From Lindgomyces ingoldianus (lineage: Eukaryota; Ascomycota; Dothideomycetes; Pleosporales; Lindgomycetaceae): DNA of 64,000 nucleotides. The position numbers were made by a program, and so were the translations under genes. The notes under the pieces were generated by a model that saw nothing but the letters and a program-made list of their open reading frames with translations, searched no databases and was not told where the DNA came from. The DNA is taken from contig NW_022985184.1 of NCBI RefSeq assembly GCF_010093535.1, forward strand, positions 647,993 through 711,992, written 5' to 3'. Shown piece by piece: positions 1 to 12,230 of the stretch; positions within the stretch are counted from its first letter, which is position 1; each line of letters opens with the position of its first letter.

Positions 1-1382
1 TTATCCATTGATGATGAGAGAAGGAAGCTGTTCTGGTCAAATTAGAAGCGTTTCCCTTATACGAGTAGCCGTCTAGAACTTACTTTACTCCAGCTCAGAT
101 CTAAAATGGTTGATGTATGTCCACAGTATTCTCGAAAAGTCTTCTGTTGAAAGACAGGTGCACTTAGGTGGGTTGACTGATCGTCAGCTATGCTCGGCCC
201 GCTCTCCTCTTTCTCGTGCGCCCTTCGCTCCTCTGGTGTTGATATTACAGCCCATACTCGGACGATCCTGTCTTGCCCTCCAGCAGCCAGATACTTTCCA
301 TCCTTGCTGAATTCCGTAGCCCATATTGGATTATGCGTGGCTGCTGCACCGGACTGGGGGGCTGGGTTCGAGCCTGTAGCCGGCCGAGCTTTCTTGTCTG
401 CACGGGAGCGAAGTTCTTGTGCCAAGAACACACGATTGAATTCCTTCTCTTTCTTGAACTTAGCTCTCACTTTTATATACGCTGGAGGTTGCGGGTGCTT
501 GGGACTGAAACCCAGATTATCGACAGTATGAGAGAACAGTTTTGCGTTCATTCCCTCAGGCCTCGAGTCGCCCGTTTCGGAATCATCTTCGGTAGCCCCA
601 TCAAGGGTACCTTTTCTTTTATTCCCAATAATTCTACTGAGAAAAGAAACACCTTTCCTGTATAGAGATGACGAGTTAGCCTTGCGAAAAGCTCTGCTTC
701 ATCAGGCCTACGTTAACGACCCGTGCGGCCCCAACCACAGCAAGTCGCGCATCTATGCAGATACCGCAATACGAGAGGTGGCCAAGCCTTTTTGGATCGC
801 AACATTCACTCCTACATAGAGAGAATCTAGGCTTACTTTTTCTCTTGTTTGGCATTAGATCCTCCATTTATTTCCCGAGATGTTTCAGTCCCCAACTTGG
901 TGTCGGGGTATGCATCGCTAGGGGAAGTCGGGGAGAGAGTCGAGGCATTGTCGGTCTGGGTGCGCAGTTTCTGCACCGCTGAGGACGTGCTCGTTCGCTG
1001 GAGGATTTGCTATGAAGTTCCATATAGTTAGCGCACTGAGTCTGCCTTCCGACGGCTGTCCTAATATGTGCATACTTGCGAAAGCGGATCGATGGCATCC
1101 TCAGGTTCGGCATGCCCATTCTGCGCGAGCTGGTGACTGTTCTGCGGGCCATTGGAAGTAGGGCTGGCCAACTTGACCGCGAGTTTCGCTCCAGCAAGCG
1201 GTCCTACGTATCCTCGCATCAGCGTTGTCGGTTGTCCCCGCATTCCGCGCGCTTAACGGGATGCATCTATGTGACGTACCCTCTCCTTTTGACAACAGCT
1301 TTCCCGTGTCCTGCCTCTCCAGGGTCTGTTTATCTTTGGACTGTGGGTCAGTCACCTGAATCTTGGGCAACACCTCCGCCAT
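1..1382 (-). CDS. WDR44-like WD40-repeat protein, 3' part off the left edge
   Basis: The gene starts at 1382 and leaves the window at base 1. Exons (on -): 1280-1382, 1076-1203, 837-1009, 84-657, 1-32; all introns are GT-AG (76, 66, 179 and 51 nt) and phases agree throughout. The ATG is preceded in frame by a TAA. The first 140 or so residues are low-complexity; then comes KGVSFLSRIIGNKRK followed by the block around FSHTVDNLGFSPKHP, the hallmark of the WDR44/yeast YMR102C-Dgr2 family, and the first WD40 repeat (NPIWATEFSKDGKYLAAGG, ending RIVRVW). The next repeat reads TILDLSWSK, then across the intron NSFLLSSSMD, the family's usual wording. In animals WDR44 is a Rab11 effector on recycling endosomes; the fungal role is not established. 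Only the N-terminal part is visible here, so the repeat count cannot be given. Confidence 0.85.
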
Positions 1383-3661
1383 TGATTATGAAGCTTCATG
1401 GACGGATCTGGTACTCCATGGGGTATGCGATCGTCCAACTGTACTGCAGCACACCTGTGAACCTCAAGTCGTTGTCGCTATAGGTGAATCTGGCCTTGAA
1501 TGTACATATAATAAGAGAGGTTCGCCACAGAGAGTGGGCCGCAATATATCCAAGTCAAAAACGAATGCGAAGCTGGAGTGGTGTTACGTGGAGATAATGA
1601 GAGGTGGTGCGGGAATCGGCGGATGTGGCTTGAGGATAAACAGACACGACTCTTTTAGGGTCCTCGGTGTCGCGGAGGGGATCAAATTCATCTTTACAGA
1701 CACAGAATGACGCAATCTGCGAAACATAAGCCGTGAATGAAGTGTATACAAACATCTTGGCGTGTTTCTTCTTGCAGCTAACTCAAACGCTTATGACAAA
1801 CCGACGTCACGGGAGATTCGCGCATCTATTCCCAGTTCCCTAAGCCAAGGCCCCCGGTGGCGGAAACAATCAAGAAAGATGAAGATACGTATCGGACCTG
1901 CATCATGCCCTTACCACATGCTTCAATACATAGTAACTCCTCAACGCTATTCGTGGCGTATATCGCCATGCAGCAGCTATTGTATCAAGCAGCTTTTCAA
2001 GCATGGCACGCTCTCCAACAGATCTCCACCAATGAAGTTCGCCATATTCGATTACCAACCTCAGACCATTCGCTCACCTTATTACATGCTCGTATCTGAG
2101 CATTGCAGTCTCTTGATCAAGGACAGAAGTCTACATCCTCCCGGCTATCTCCTCACTTCTAGCAATGGGATTTGCAGATCAAATTGTTTATGTTCATATC
2201 CAGTGGTAGGCTAATACAACCTATCCTTCTTCAGCATCTCTCACCCTTCCGTTGGGCGGCTGCCTCCATTCCCACTGACAAGACCTGCACCTTCCCATTA
2301 GATGTACTCTCTACTAGCTTCAATCTCGAGCTGAAACAATGGAGTATCTCACACACATGCAACAAATCTTCCTCGCGCCAACATTCCTGTCTCTAGTTAT
2401 TCTTACATCAGCATCCTCCACTTGACGGGTACAATCGATTGAATAAACTTGTCCACAATCCTCTTCAGACAAAGCATCTTCCTCTCCCCCACATTCTTGC
2501 TTATTAGATCCATCCTCCCGTTGGTATGCCTTGCCCCTGGCAAGTTTTTGGGCAACGACAAGTCTAGCCTCTTCAAATACCAATCAAACACCAAACAGCA
2601 AGATGCTCACGGATCACAAGATTCTTAGGTTACTACACATTCTCCTTACATTTATCACTGTCCATCATTTCTTCTAGTCCAATCCAATCCAATGCATAAA
2701 GCTTATTGCTAGACAAGGAGTGAGAAAGCCATACTGCCCTCTCTCCTACTCCTATTCCCTGTTCTTCTCTTCCTTCTATGACACATTTCGCCTCGGTCTC
2801 TGTTCGTTGTTAGAGTACTCTGTTCATGTGTGTTTCGGTACTATGCGCCCTCGCAGCTGGTGTTAATACTGATAGCTCCAACGTAACATTCTGTAATAGA
2901 TAGAGGTAAGCAAGTGTTTAATGGTATGGCATGATCAAGGCATTGCTGGATATAAGAAGGGGCGAACCAGAGGTAAGCTAGCCATGCTCAGTTTTCTATA
3001 GACACCATCGAAACTTATGCGCTGTCCTGGCATATTGGTACTTACTATGATACATGACCGAGGTGGGTAAGCTTTACCGCGTGTTGATTGCTGGTATGAG
3101 AACATTTCTGCCCAAAAATATTATTTTTTCAACTCCTCCAGACAGGTTCATGATAATGCGTTATTGAAACACGTCCAAACATGATAGTAACTTTCAATGT
3201 GTATATTCAATTCCTTATCCAAACGGCATGATCCAATACCCGGCCCAACCAATCCCCAGCCTTACGTCATCGCCCCTTATCCTTTCATCCCATTTCATCC
3301 CCATCCAAAAACTGCGCTGCCGGCCCAAACGCCTACCTAAACCCAAATATAGGTATCAGAGAAAGAAATGAAACAAACGTGGGAGGCAGGAGTGGCGCTC
3401 CGCTTGCTTTTTCTAAAAGCCTTTTCAGAGGTCGTACGGATACAGATATGCTGATGCTAGTGCCTGACTCTGGCATGCAAAGTAGAGAAGAGATAGAAGG
3501 AGATAAGGGGAGAAGAATGGGTGTGTGTGAAGGGGGAGGAGAAGAAACCCAATTGCATACTTGAACACAAGCCCAATATTCAACTCAAAAGCACGACGCT
3601 GACAGGAACCTCAAAAATTACAACCCTCACCCGACGTCAGTACGCCACAGCTCCAGGCTGT
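1383..3661. other. Intergenic, no gene seen
   Basis: About 2.3 kb upstream of the WDR44-like gene and downstream of RNR2. Short open frames on both strands show no domain, no consistent splice structure and no recognisable homology. It probably contains the 5' leader of the WDR44-like gene and the 3' UTR of RNR2. Confidence 0.6.
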
Positions 3662-5117
3662 CTAAAAGTCCTCATCAAAGCAGAAATCGCCACTCATGTT
3701 CTGTTTATCCGCTTCGGGCGACGACGAGCCTGCTTCAGCCTTCTCATGTTTCTTGGTGCTCGCCATAACACCAGCTTTCTGGTAATCACCGACCCGTTTC
3801 TCGAAGAAATTTGTCTTACCCGCTAGGGAAATATTCTCCATGAAATCGAACGGGTTGGTTGCATTATACACCTTGGAGTTTCCAAGAGCGAGCAACAGGC
3901 GGTCGGCGACGAACTCGATGTACTGGCACATGAGTTTGGAGTTCATCCCCAGCAGTGCGCAGGGCAGAGCCACGGTTAGGAACTCTTGCTCTATGGTTAC
4001 GGCTTCGGTGATGATAGCTTCAACGGCCTTCTTGGATGGGCGCGTTTTCAGGAGGGAGAAGAGGAGGCAGGCAAAGTCGGTGTGCATACCTTCGTCGCGA
4101 GAGATGAGTTCGTTGGAGAAGGTGAGGCCAGGCATAAGACCACGCTTCTTGAGCCAGAAGATGGAGGCGAAGGAGCCGGAGAAAAAGATGCCTTCAACGG
4201 CTGCGAAGGCAACGAGGCGATTGGCGAAGGTCGAATTCTTGTCTGCGATCCAGCGGAGGGCCCAATCGGCTTTTTTTCGAATGCAGGGGACTAGGAGACG
4301 CATTAGACGCGTAGTTGTGTGGAGATGGAGAGGAGGACTTACTATTGTCAATGGCATTAAAGAGATAGTGACGTTGCTTCGGCTCACTGATGTATGTGTC
4401 AATCAAAAGCGAGTATGTTTCCGAATGGATGTTCTCCATCATGATCTGGAACCCATAAAAGCATCGCGCCTCTGGTATTTGCACTTCGCCACTGAACCGC
4501 TCGACCAGGTTCTCGTTGACGATGCCGTCGGAGGCGGCGAAGAAGGCGAGGACATGGGAGATGAAGAAGCGTTCGTCATCGTTCAATCGCTTATTCCAGT
4601 CGTGAAGGTCTTTAGAGAGATCGATCTCTTCGGCTGTCCAAAAAGAGGCTTCTGCTTTCTTATACATCTGCCAGACCTATTGTGGAAGAGTGGTGTTAGC
4701 TATCATGCTATTGTGGAGCCACTTTACACGTAGTGAGGGGGAAGGAAACGCGTTGACTACAACTTACATCGTGGTACTTGATGGGGAATAACACGAAGCG
4801 TTGAGGGTTTTCTTGTAGCAGAGGTTCGTGGGCTTCCTCAGGTCTGATGGTAGAGGCCGTGGAAGGCTTTTTGTCGGTGGTGGACGCGTCTTCGGTGACA
4901 TCGAGCTCTGGAATGCCGACAATGGGTTTGAAAATGTTCTCCTTATCCGCCGACGTGAAGTCGAGCTTCTTCGCGGGTGAATCCGACATCCTGAGTGTCT
5001 CAATGGCAGATGCAGCCTGCAGACCCGTTAGTACAACGCGCATATACATGAAAGTACGTAGGTACTCCCATAGTGACGACGAACCTTCTTGGATGGAGTA
5101 ATCTGAACAGCCGACAT
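3662..5117 (-). CDS. RNR2: Ribonucleoside-diphosphate reductase small subunit (414 aa)
   Basis: Supplies the diiron-tyrosyl radical for reduction of ribonucleoside diphosphates to deoxyribonucleotides; partner of the large subunit, cytosol/nucleus. Exons (on -): 5085-5117, 4768-5016, 4343-4676, 3662-4290; introns of 68, 91 and 52 nt. The spliced protein is 414 aa, the usual size. All six expected iron ligands are present at D144, E175, H178, E238, E272 and H275, with the radical tyrosine at Y182; each sits one residue before the yeast Rnr2 numbering. The C-terminus FCFDEDF is the peptide that docks on the large subunit. The first exon encodes only 11 residues and its donor (GTTCGT) is weak, but the branch (TACTAAC) and acceptor (CTGCAG) are strong and the joined frame matches the family. 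Possible cell-cycle boxes are listed separately. Confidence 0.97.
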
Positions 5118-6042
5118 TGTTGCAAAAGACGAATCCAGCAGAGGGCTATGCTCAATGGCTTGCAGAAGCGCAGGATGAGACGCAAAGTATATGCGGTGGT
5201 GAAGAAGAATATGTGGGTGCAGGAGGAGAAGAAGCGCGAAAGCGCGTTGGCTTTAAACTGAGATCGCGGTCACGTGCACACGAGACAGGCGACAGCCATC
5301 AGCCCCTGTAAGGAGCTATGACGTTTTGCAACTGGCCGCGCTCTGGGCCAATTTTTGACAGCTTTCATCCCAAATTCCTACCCCAGCTATTCAAGCAATT
5401 AAATGCACGTCGCGCAACCGATAGGTACCAATCTTAACACTCTTCTACCGCACAATTGTCTGTCAGAAATGTTTCGAAGATACTTCTCGCGACTCCCAAC
5501 CCCCCTCATCCCCGTGCCTCAAAACATGACCGTGCGTTGCACTTTCGACGCGACTGCCGGCCACTTGTGAAGCAGACGTGCCGTGATTCGACCACAGGCC
5601 ATCACAATAATAAATGCCACTCCACGCATGAGCTGACTGCAAGCTTGGCTAAAGGACCCACTTTGCTTGGAAATGGCGTCCGATTGCGCAACACTCGCGC
5701 GCCGGATTGCGTGGACGGGAAGGTCCAATTCCGCACTCACCTTGATGATCTGATTTGATTAGATGCACTTCTCACCACATTCACCGTCTGTCTCTCCGCT
5801 CCCCCGCTGCATTTATCACACACGCGATTAAAGCCATGAGTATACTTGTATAAGATTTTCTGTTCCGCTAAGCTATTTCTAATGCCATGACCGAAGACCC
5901 GTCGTCCAGTTATCAAACGCCAGGAAATGCTCATGATGGTATCGCTGCCAACCTTGGAATGCTAAACCTTACCCGTGCAGACCACGAACCAAAATGAACC
6001 GGAATTTCTTCATCCCCCACCTGAAAGTCCAGGTTTGCCGAA
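5118..6042. other. RNR2 promoter and RPC53 3' region, with one short ORF
   Basis: This 925 bp spacer holds the RNR2 promoter (see 5234-5246) and the 3' flank of RPC53. A 33-codon plus-strand ORF at 5469-5570 begins MFRRYFSRLPTPLIPVPQ, which looks like a mitochondrial presequence, but I found no clear downstream exon, so it is not called as a gene. Confidence 0.5.
5234..5246. promoter_or_regulatory. Candidate SBF/MBF (E2F-like) site upstream of RNR2
   Basis: The plus strand reads GCGCGAAAGCGCG about 117-129 nt upstream of the RNR2 ATG. It contains TTTCGCGC on the coding strand, close to the SCB/E2F core that drives G1/S genes in fungi. RNR genes are standard MBF targets, so the location fits. 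This is a motif match only. Confidence 0.4.
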
Positions 6043-8001
6043 CTAGCCCAGGAGCTCATCCAAATTCAGCTTGACGACGTACTTGCCTTTCAGGCGCCCC
6101 AATGAATGCGCTTCTCCTCCATCTTCCTCCACCACACGCTCTTGCTCGGGGGTAATGTTGAGCCTGACGACCTCTTGGTGATAATGTACCTTCAGCGCAG
6201 GCGACACGTCTAAGGGGAATCCGCCCCAGTCCAACTCCCCAATGCCTGATTTACGAACGCGCAGCTTTCCAACGTATCCGCCAGCACTGGGATATTTCGG
6301 GCTTGTAAGCGCAGAGCCAGAGGATGTGTCTTCCGATTTGCCGACCGTCTGCTCAGTGCTGGTCGATGTCTTGGCTCCATGGTCGCTGGAATCGAATGGC
6401 TCTGCTTTGATCTTCGGGAGCAGCAGCTCTGGAATACCCCGTGGGAACTGGAAAAGGTAGGGATGGTCATCCCGCACTGTTCGTGGCGTCTGGCCATTGT
6501 CTTCTTTACCTTTAGGTGCTGGTACCTCTCCTGGACCAAGCTCGAGTAGCATGTAGCGCCGCTTAGCTTGGCCACGCTCCCACTCTGCCCGGTCCTCGTC
6601 TGTTTGATGGACGAGTTCTCCAGCAATGCTGCCCTTAGCTTGGGGTCTTCTCTCCACTGATGGTGAAGTGCGCGACTGCCTTTCCGCTGCTTTAACTGAA
6701 GTTCCTGTACGAACATCTACTGCCTCGGGGCTGTTCTCCTCATCGCTAATTGTCTCTGTCTTGACGGATATATGTGGCTCATCCGCATCTTGCCACATTC
6801 CCTTATATGGCCTTCGAACGTCTGTGATTTCAACATCTTTCATCTTTCCCTTTCCTTTCCGCGAAACAGACTCAGCGGTCTCTGCCTGGCGCGATTCTCC
6901 CGGTGCTTCAACTTGTTGCAGCGACTTCGTAGACGTAGCAGAGCTGGCCTCCGTATTGATTCCAACGACGCGGTCGTGGTGCTCTTTCCTGTTGACGCGG
7001 ACGGGCATGAGTAGCTGCGGAGCAGTGCCCTTTCCTTTATTGCCTTTGGTTACTGATTGACTGACCTCATCCTCATCGGATGATATCTGGATGGTATCGA
7101 TATCCTTTCTCGGGTATTTGACGTCGTCTTCCTCACCAGACGACACGTAGCCACCATCCTCCTTCTTGACCGGAATCCCAAGTGACATGTAACCTCCATC
7201 GTTGTTGGGCTCGCGCTTGACTCGAGTCGCTCCTGGTCCAGATCCGAATCCTGAGCCTAAACCTGAGCCGAAGCCTGATGCGAAACGTGCGGCTTGATTT
7301 CCGGATGCTACAGGTATGCGTCAGTAACTCTTCCATGCGATTGAATTCTTGATGCTCTTACCTTTCTTGCGGGCACTCCACGAGAATGGGCTGTCCAGAT
7401 CTGCACCCGTGAAACCACCGCCTCGTCCGTGGGCATTGGCATTCCTTCTCCCCTCCTTTTCCTTCTCTTTCTTCGGCTGCGCGCCTGCCTTTTTGGCTTC
7501 GGCCTCGCGCTCTTTCATCCTCTGGCGATCTCGAGCTAGATCTGCCTGGACTCGCTGCTCTCGCTCCTCCTTGCTCCGTCGACCTTTGAATGTTGGCTGA
7601 GCTGTAGCCCTCTTTCCACGTGTAGATGCTCCACCACGTCCACGCCCGGATGCTGCACCACGCCCACGTGTGGCCGTTGAGGCAGACCCAGCCGATGCTG
7701 GAGTCTTCAGGGTATCGAGGCGTGGGGTTATCGGTTGAGCAGAAGCTGCTTCCTTTCCATTGTCTTGTTGAGCGTTTGCATCTTTCTCGACACCAGGGAA
7801 AATATATGAAGGCTGTTGTAAACCTGAAGAAACGCTAGTAGCCTCAGGTTCAGCATTGTAAGACTCTGCTGGAACATTGGGTACTTCTGGTTCGGTGATG
7901 TCAACCTTTCCAATGGTATTTTGAGCTGATTGAGAGTTGGCTTCTTGATTCAATGCTGGATCAGCTTCGTCAGTCGCGGAGGCGCGACCTCGTCGCACCA
8001 T
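6043..8001 (-). CDS. RPC53: DNA-directed RNA polymerase III subunit RPC4/C53 (634 aa)
   Basis: Subunit of RNA polymerase III; with C37 it forms the TFIIF-like subcomplex needed for termination and reinitiation at tRNA and 5S genes, in the nucleus. Two exons (on -): 7362-8001 and 6043-7307, joined by a 54-nt GT-AG intron in phase 1. The N-terminal half is acidic and then RGRG/RGRGG-rich, ending in a long charged helix (KGRRSKEEREQRVQADLAR). The diagnostic RPC4 domain is at the C-terminus: VGKLRVRKSGIGELDWGG, then a hydrophobic strand pair, and the ending LGRLKGKYVVKLNLDELLG. The linker contains several VKxE-type sites (VKREP, VKKED, IKAEP) that resemble sumoylation consensus; C53 is a known SUMO target in yeast. 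An unusual homopolymer lies just before the start codon. Confidence 0.93.
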
Positions 8002-8198
8002 CTTTTCGTAGGGGGGGGGGGGGGGGGAGAAAATGTTCGCTTTAGTTCCGTGAGCTCGGCGAGCGTGAATCGTCCTTTCGCGACCACGAATTCCTCTGGG
8101 GAGATGTTTGGTCGTGGCTCGTCGAGCTCAACGAGCTCGTTTTGGTGTTTGCGATTCATGTCATGTTGGATAATTTTAGCGGGGCAATACAACGCCAC
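7950..8198 (-). other. Upstream ORF overlapping the RPC53 start
   Basis: An 82-codon frame starts 197 nt upstream of the RPC53 ATG, passes through the poly-C tract (read as a run of prolines) and ends 52 nt inside RPC53 in a different frame. If the transcript starts this far upstream it is an overlapping uORF that would lower RPC53 translation. A change of one inserted or two deleted bases in the tract would instead fuse it in frame to RPC53. Whether the frame is translated is unknown. Confidence 0.35.
8011..8027. repeat. G17 homopolymer (C17 on the RPC53 sense strand)
   Basis: Seventeen consecutive G on the plus strand. In RPC53 mRNA sense this is C17 lying 10-26 nt upstream of the start codon. 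It is the longest homopolymer in the window and its true length could differ in the genome. Confidence 0.9.
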
Positions 8199-8876
8199 GT
8201 GATGACAGCGGTAAGATTGGGAGACTATTCAGAATTTGTGGCACAGATTGCTTGCGCCTATGGTCAAATATTGGATGCAAATAGGAGGGATGATAGTGCA
8301 AATAATTTCCGGAGCTTAACATAGAAACCAAGAGGGATAGAGAGGAGACGAAGAATAGGAGTCTAAAGCAGGAGGATAGCGTACGAAGTATTAGGGTAGA
8401 AGAATGGATTTTGCGCTGGGTTCCAGAGTGTGGTTCCGTTCAAACCACTATCTTATTGAAGCTTATTGAAGCACAGCATAATGATAGGGGACAATAACAG
8501 CAATATCGAAGGAGATTTATCCCGTAATATTGTACCCTCATTCTATTTTGACTGCAAGGATACCTAATGGAGTGCCTTCACACCCGAAGTCTTCCGTCAT
8601 CCAAGCGTAGGATTACAATCTCTTAAAGGTCTGCTCCCTACCTAGAAAGGAGACGGCGAGGAAACATGGTATGCTGCCGAAAAAGAAAAGCCCTGCTCCA
8701 CCCATGCTCGCTAGAAATGTTGATAATAGCTAGTGCTGCTCCCAAAAACGCCCGGCCGCCGCAGAAACGTGAAAGATTAACATTATGAAAACAGCGATTG
8801 GAAGGAAGAATGGGCGGAGGAGTGATGGGTAAACCAACGAACTTTGGGGGGGTATTATGAACTTCATCCAACGCTT
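8028..8876. other. RPC53 promoter and VAC8 3' flank
   Basis: About 850 bp between the RPC53 start and the VAC8 stop. Apart from the upstream ORF and homopolymer described separately, I see no gene; the part from 8280 to 8560 is AT-rich. Confidence 0.5.
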
Positions 8877-10914
8877 TTATCCTTCGACTAGAGTTTTTGG
8901 CTCTGCGCTCTTTCCTAGAAGTTCTAGGCATCGGCGAGCAAGGCTGACGACCTCGCCTTCGCCATCTTCGTTGTCTTCGTCGTCTGATTCTATGCTACGC
9001 TCGGCGATGTCCGCGACCATGCTGACAATCTCACTCGACTTTGCGATTCGTTCCAAAAGCCTCGCGTCTTCAGACTCAAGGAGTTGTAATAGGGTCCAGA
9101 TAGCGATGTGCTGGAAGGTAGGGTCTCCGCTTGCTAAGAAACGTCGGAGATATCCGTGAATTCCGCCAGCGGGTTCTGTCCAGTTTTGGATGAAAATAGT
9201 GTAATCGCCGACTACGCGTGATCAGTACAACTTACCGAGGGGTGATTGTCGCGTTACGTACCTTTTGATGACAAGTTCCCTAAGGCCGCGGCGCTATTTC
9301 CTTGAACCTCAATGCTGTCGGATTCGGTAAGTGGGATCAGGACATCAAAAACTCCCAAATTGAGGAGATGGGGTTTTAGGTCGTCACTGAGAGCAAGAAC
9401 AGCAATCGCTGCCGTCATCTCCGACTGAACCGGAAGTCGGACGTTGAGCACCAGCTGCTTGCACTTCTGCACAGCACCGGCTTCCAGGACGAGTTGCTTG
9501 TTCTTGTCGGAGCTGGCTGCAAGATTCCGAAGTGTGGAAATAGCGTGGCATTGAATTTCATCGTTCTCGGTGGAGCCAAGTAAATCCACTAAAGGGCGGA
9601 GGAACCCAGCATCAATGATAGGGGATTCGTTTGCGGGATGGATGGAGATATTTCGTATGCATGCAACGGCAGAGAGAATAAGGGGGAGATATGAGGATTG
9701 CAGAAGACGGAGAAGGGATGGCAAGCCTCTCGCCCGCACTATATCAAGCTGATATCGCTCGTCAGACGCGAGATTTCGCAAAGCCAATGCGGCTTGGCAT
9801 TGCACTTTTGGTGAGGACGATTCCATGAGGTGGACCAGCGACTGGACTAAGCGGCCTTCTGTTTGCGCCAGCTTGGCTCGATTACTGGCATCCACAGCGA
9901 TGTTACTGAGGGCGGTGGTGCAGTAGTATTGCACATCGACATCGGAGGAAGTGAGTAGTTGTACAAGGACGGGGATTGCTCCGGCATTGACCAGCTGCTG
10001 GCGATTATCATCTACTTGGCATATTAGCAAAGCTCGTTGAGGTGTTACGTCGGGTGTATTGGAGTATGGTCGTACCAGAGTGTGTCATGTTGAGTAGAGC
10101 GCCCGTTGCGTTCCTCTGTACCCGCATATCTTTGGACTTTGCCAACCGTGTTAGGGGTTGCAGAGCTCCTGACCGCGCTATTTTTGCTTTGTTATCCTCG
10201 TGGGTTGCGAGGTTGGTTATGCATCCTACGGCATTGCACTGCACTTCGACGTTTGGTGAGTTCATCTGCTTGATTAGCGGGGTGAGCCCGCCGAGTGCAA
10301 CAATGGCGACCTTGTTCTCCGCTGTGAGCAGTCAGCATACACATGTCTCAGCCAGGTCTCTGCAGCGGTCACATACTATTTACAGCCAGATTGCCTAGCG
10401 CGGCACTTGCCGCCCGCTGCACTTCGATGTCAGGGTTTTGGAGGAGGAAGAGAATAGGCTCCAGTGTGTCTCGGTCGACTTCTCTGACATCTAGAGCAAT
10501 CAATATTAGCAGATGGCACGATATGGGGTTGTGGAGTAAGTGTACCTCTTTCCGTAATCTCGGCGAACGTCAAGCTCGCGGACCTCTGTAAATCAATATT
10601 GTCGGAGTATACTAGTGTACTTAATGCTCGAAGAGGCTCTCCGGAGAAGAAATCGGTTTCGGCCCGCTGCGGTCAAGTGTCAGCCCGAAGTTGTGGTGAT
10701 AAGAATAGGTGAGGATGTACATTTTCGAGAAAGCCAAGGAGGTCGGCGACGGCCTCGCGCTCGCTGTCTGCCAGTACTGGGTCGTAGATACTGTCTTTCG
10801 AGCGGCCTATCAGATGCGACGTCAGTAGTAGCCTTGTACAGAAGATAGGATGTCGGCGTCCTTACCGCCGCAGCAGGACCCAAAGAGCCTCGAGCAAACG
10901 CTGGATAGCCCCAT
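8877..10914 (-). CDS. VAC8: Vacuolar armadillo-repeat protein Vac8 (566 aa)
   Basis: Peripheral vacuole-membrane scaffold used in vacuole inheritance, homotypic fusion, nucleus-vacuole contact and selective autophagy. Seven exons (on -): 10866-10914, 10721-10806, 10546-10666, 10377-10490, 10076-10321, 9262-10011, 8877-9211; introns 59, 54, 55, 55, 64 and 50 nt, all GT-AG with matching phases. The N-terminus [17 protein letters not shown] provides Gly2 for myristoylation and Cys7, Cys14 and Cys15 for palmitoylation. Armadillo repeats fill residues of about 60-520 (for example [55 protein letters not shown]). It ends RRCLELLG followed by a short tail. Length is normal for filamentous fungi. It is divergent from the kinase gene at 12231. 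Confidence 0.97.
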
Positions 10915-12230
10915 AGTGATAGACGTCAAGGCCTATCGGCCTCCGACGGCGACAGTCGAGGGGTAGCAGTCGAGGCGGAAGGGTGGGAATACGAGACGAC
11001 AGATTGATCTCGGACAGCGCACGAGAGCGAGCTGGCGTGTGGATGTTGACGAGGCCGGGCAGCGATAATATGCGATGTGGTTGACAACAAGCAGATGCAC
11101 GAGCGGCTGGCATCACACAAGGGCTTGGCACAAGCTTCTGCCACTCCCAATTCAGGAATAGCGACCGGGCGCAAGAAGAAGCACCCAAAGAAACCTCGCC
11201 TCAACCTGTCTGCTGCGATCGGACAGCCGTGCTCTTGTTTGTCAATCTCTTCAAATGCCTGGAGAAATGCCCCATGAAGAAGTTCGCACATGCTTCTGTC
11301 CGCGTGAGAGTTAGAGCCCTCCCGTAAGCCTCTGGGGGATGTTGCCGACGTCATGGGCCGTGACCAGGCATCCCGCTGTCCACCAGCGCTGGTCTCACTG
11401 CCCTCCTGAGGCATTGTCCTACAAGATTCACGAGATACGCCCTCATCCTGTGGTGTCCTTCCCAAGTCACTGCTGCGGTTGAGCGGGCCGAGATCTGTTT
11501 GACCCTGCATAATCATCGCATCGTGATGCCCCTTCGCATCGTCGTCCAGAACTTCCAGGTCCTCGTCCCACACCCGTAAGATGCTATAACCAAAAGCCTT
11601 ATTGCCAGCCTTGACCTAGTGGTAGGCTGCGGGGAATCACTGCTGCCAAGCAGATATCGTTTTCCATGTCGGCCAAACGGTCGACGGGTGTTTCTGCAGA
11701 AGCGAGGCAAAGACATGAGAGCCTCGCCGGCGCAAACGTCAAGGACATGGATTCTCGTCCAGAGCGTGTCAGTGAGTGTTACAGACACAGGAGCTCACCT
11801 TCCTTCTGGTTGTGATAGGTCCAGCCTTGCAAATGGATGCATGTTTTCCCCCTCACGTGTCGTGCTAGCCCTGCTCTGTCCAGTCGCTGAACGTGGGGGT
11901 ATCTGCAACGCGTTCATCTCCTCCGCCAGCCAAAGACTTCCCCGTGTATCCTCACGTCCCACACTTCGTTGCTTCAGCCCATCATTGATCATCTTTGTTC
12001 CATGCAATTCTCCTCCCTTTCTTCCGCATCGCCGAGTGCATAGCCGCTCAAGGGCGTAGCTGCAACCTAGCAGCCCTTGTGGGTGACACTGCGCTCCGCC
12101 GCTCGCGATTTCATTACCCCCCGACATTACCCTCACGCCGAGCAACCTCACCCCACGGTCGCCATATTAAATACTGAGCTGCTGGCGCCCCGAGGTCTGC
12201 ACCCACTGTGAAACTTACCCTGCCGTTCTT
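10915..12230. other. Shared upstream region of VAC8 and the kinase
   Basis: A 1.3 kb divergent spacer. A 215-codon minus frame (10926-11573) lies immediately upstream of VAC8 but has no recognisable domain, is rich in Ser/Arg/Pro in all frames, and is most simply a chance frame in leader or promoter DNA. Confidence 0.5.

Noticed and set aside
10926..11573. 215-codon minus ORF just upstream of VAC8
   Set aside because: Different frame and no splice path into VAC8; no domain recognised.
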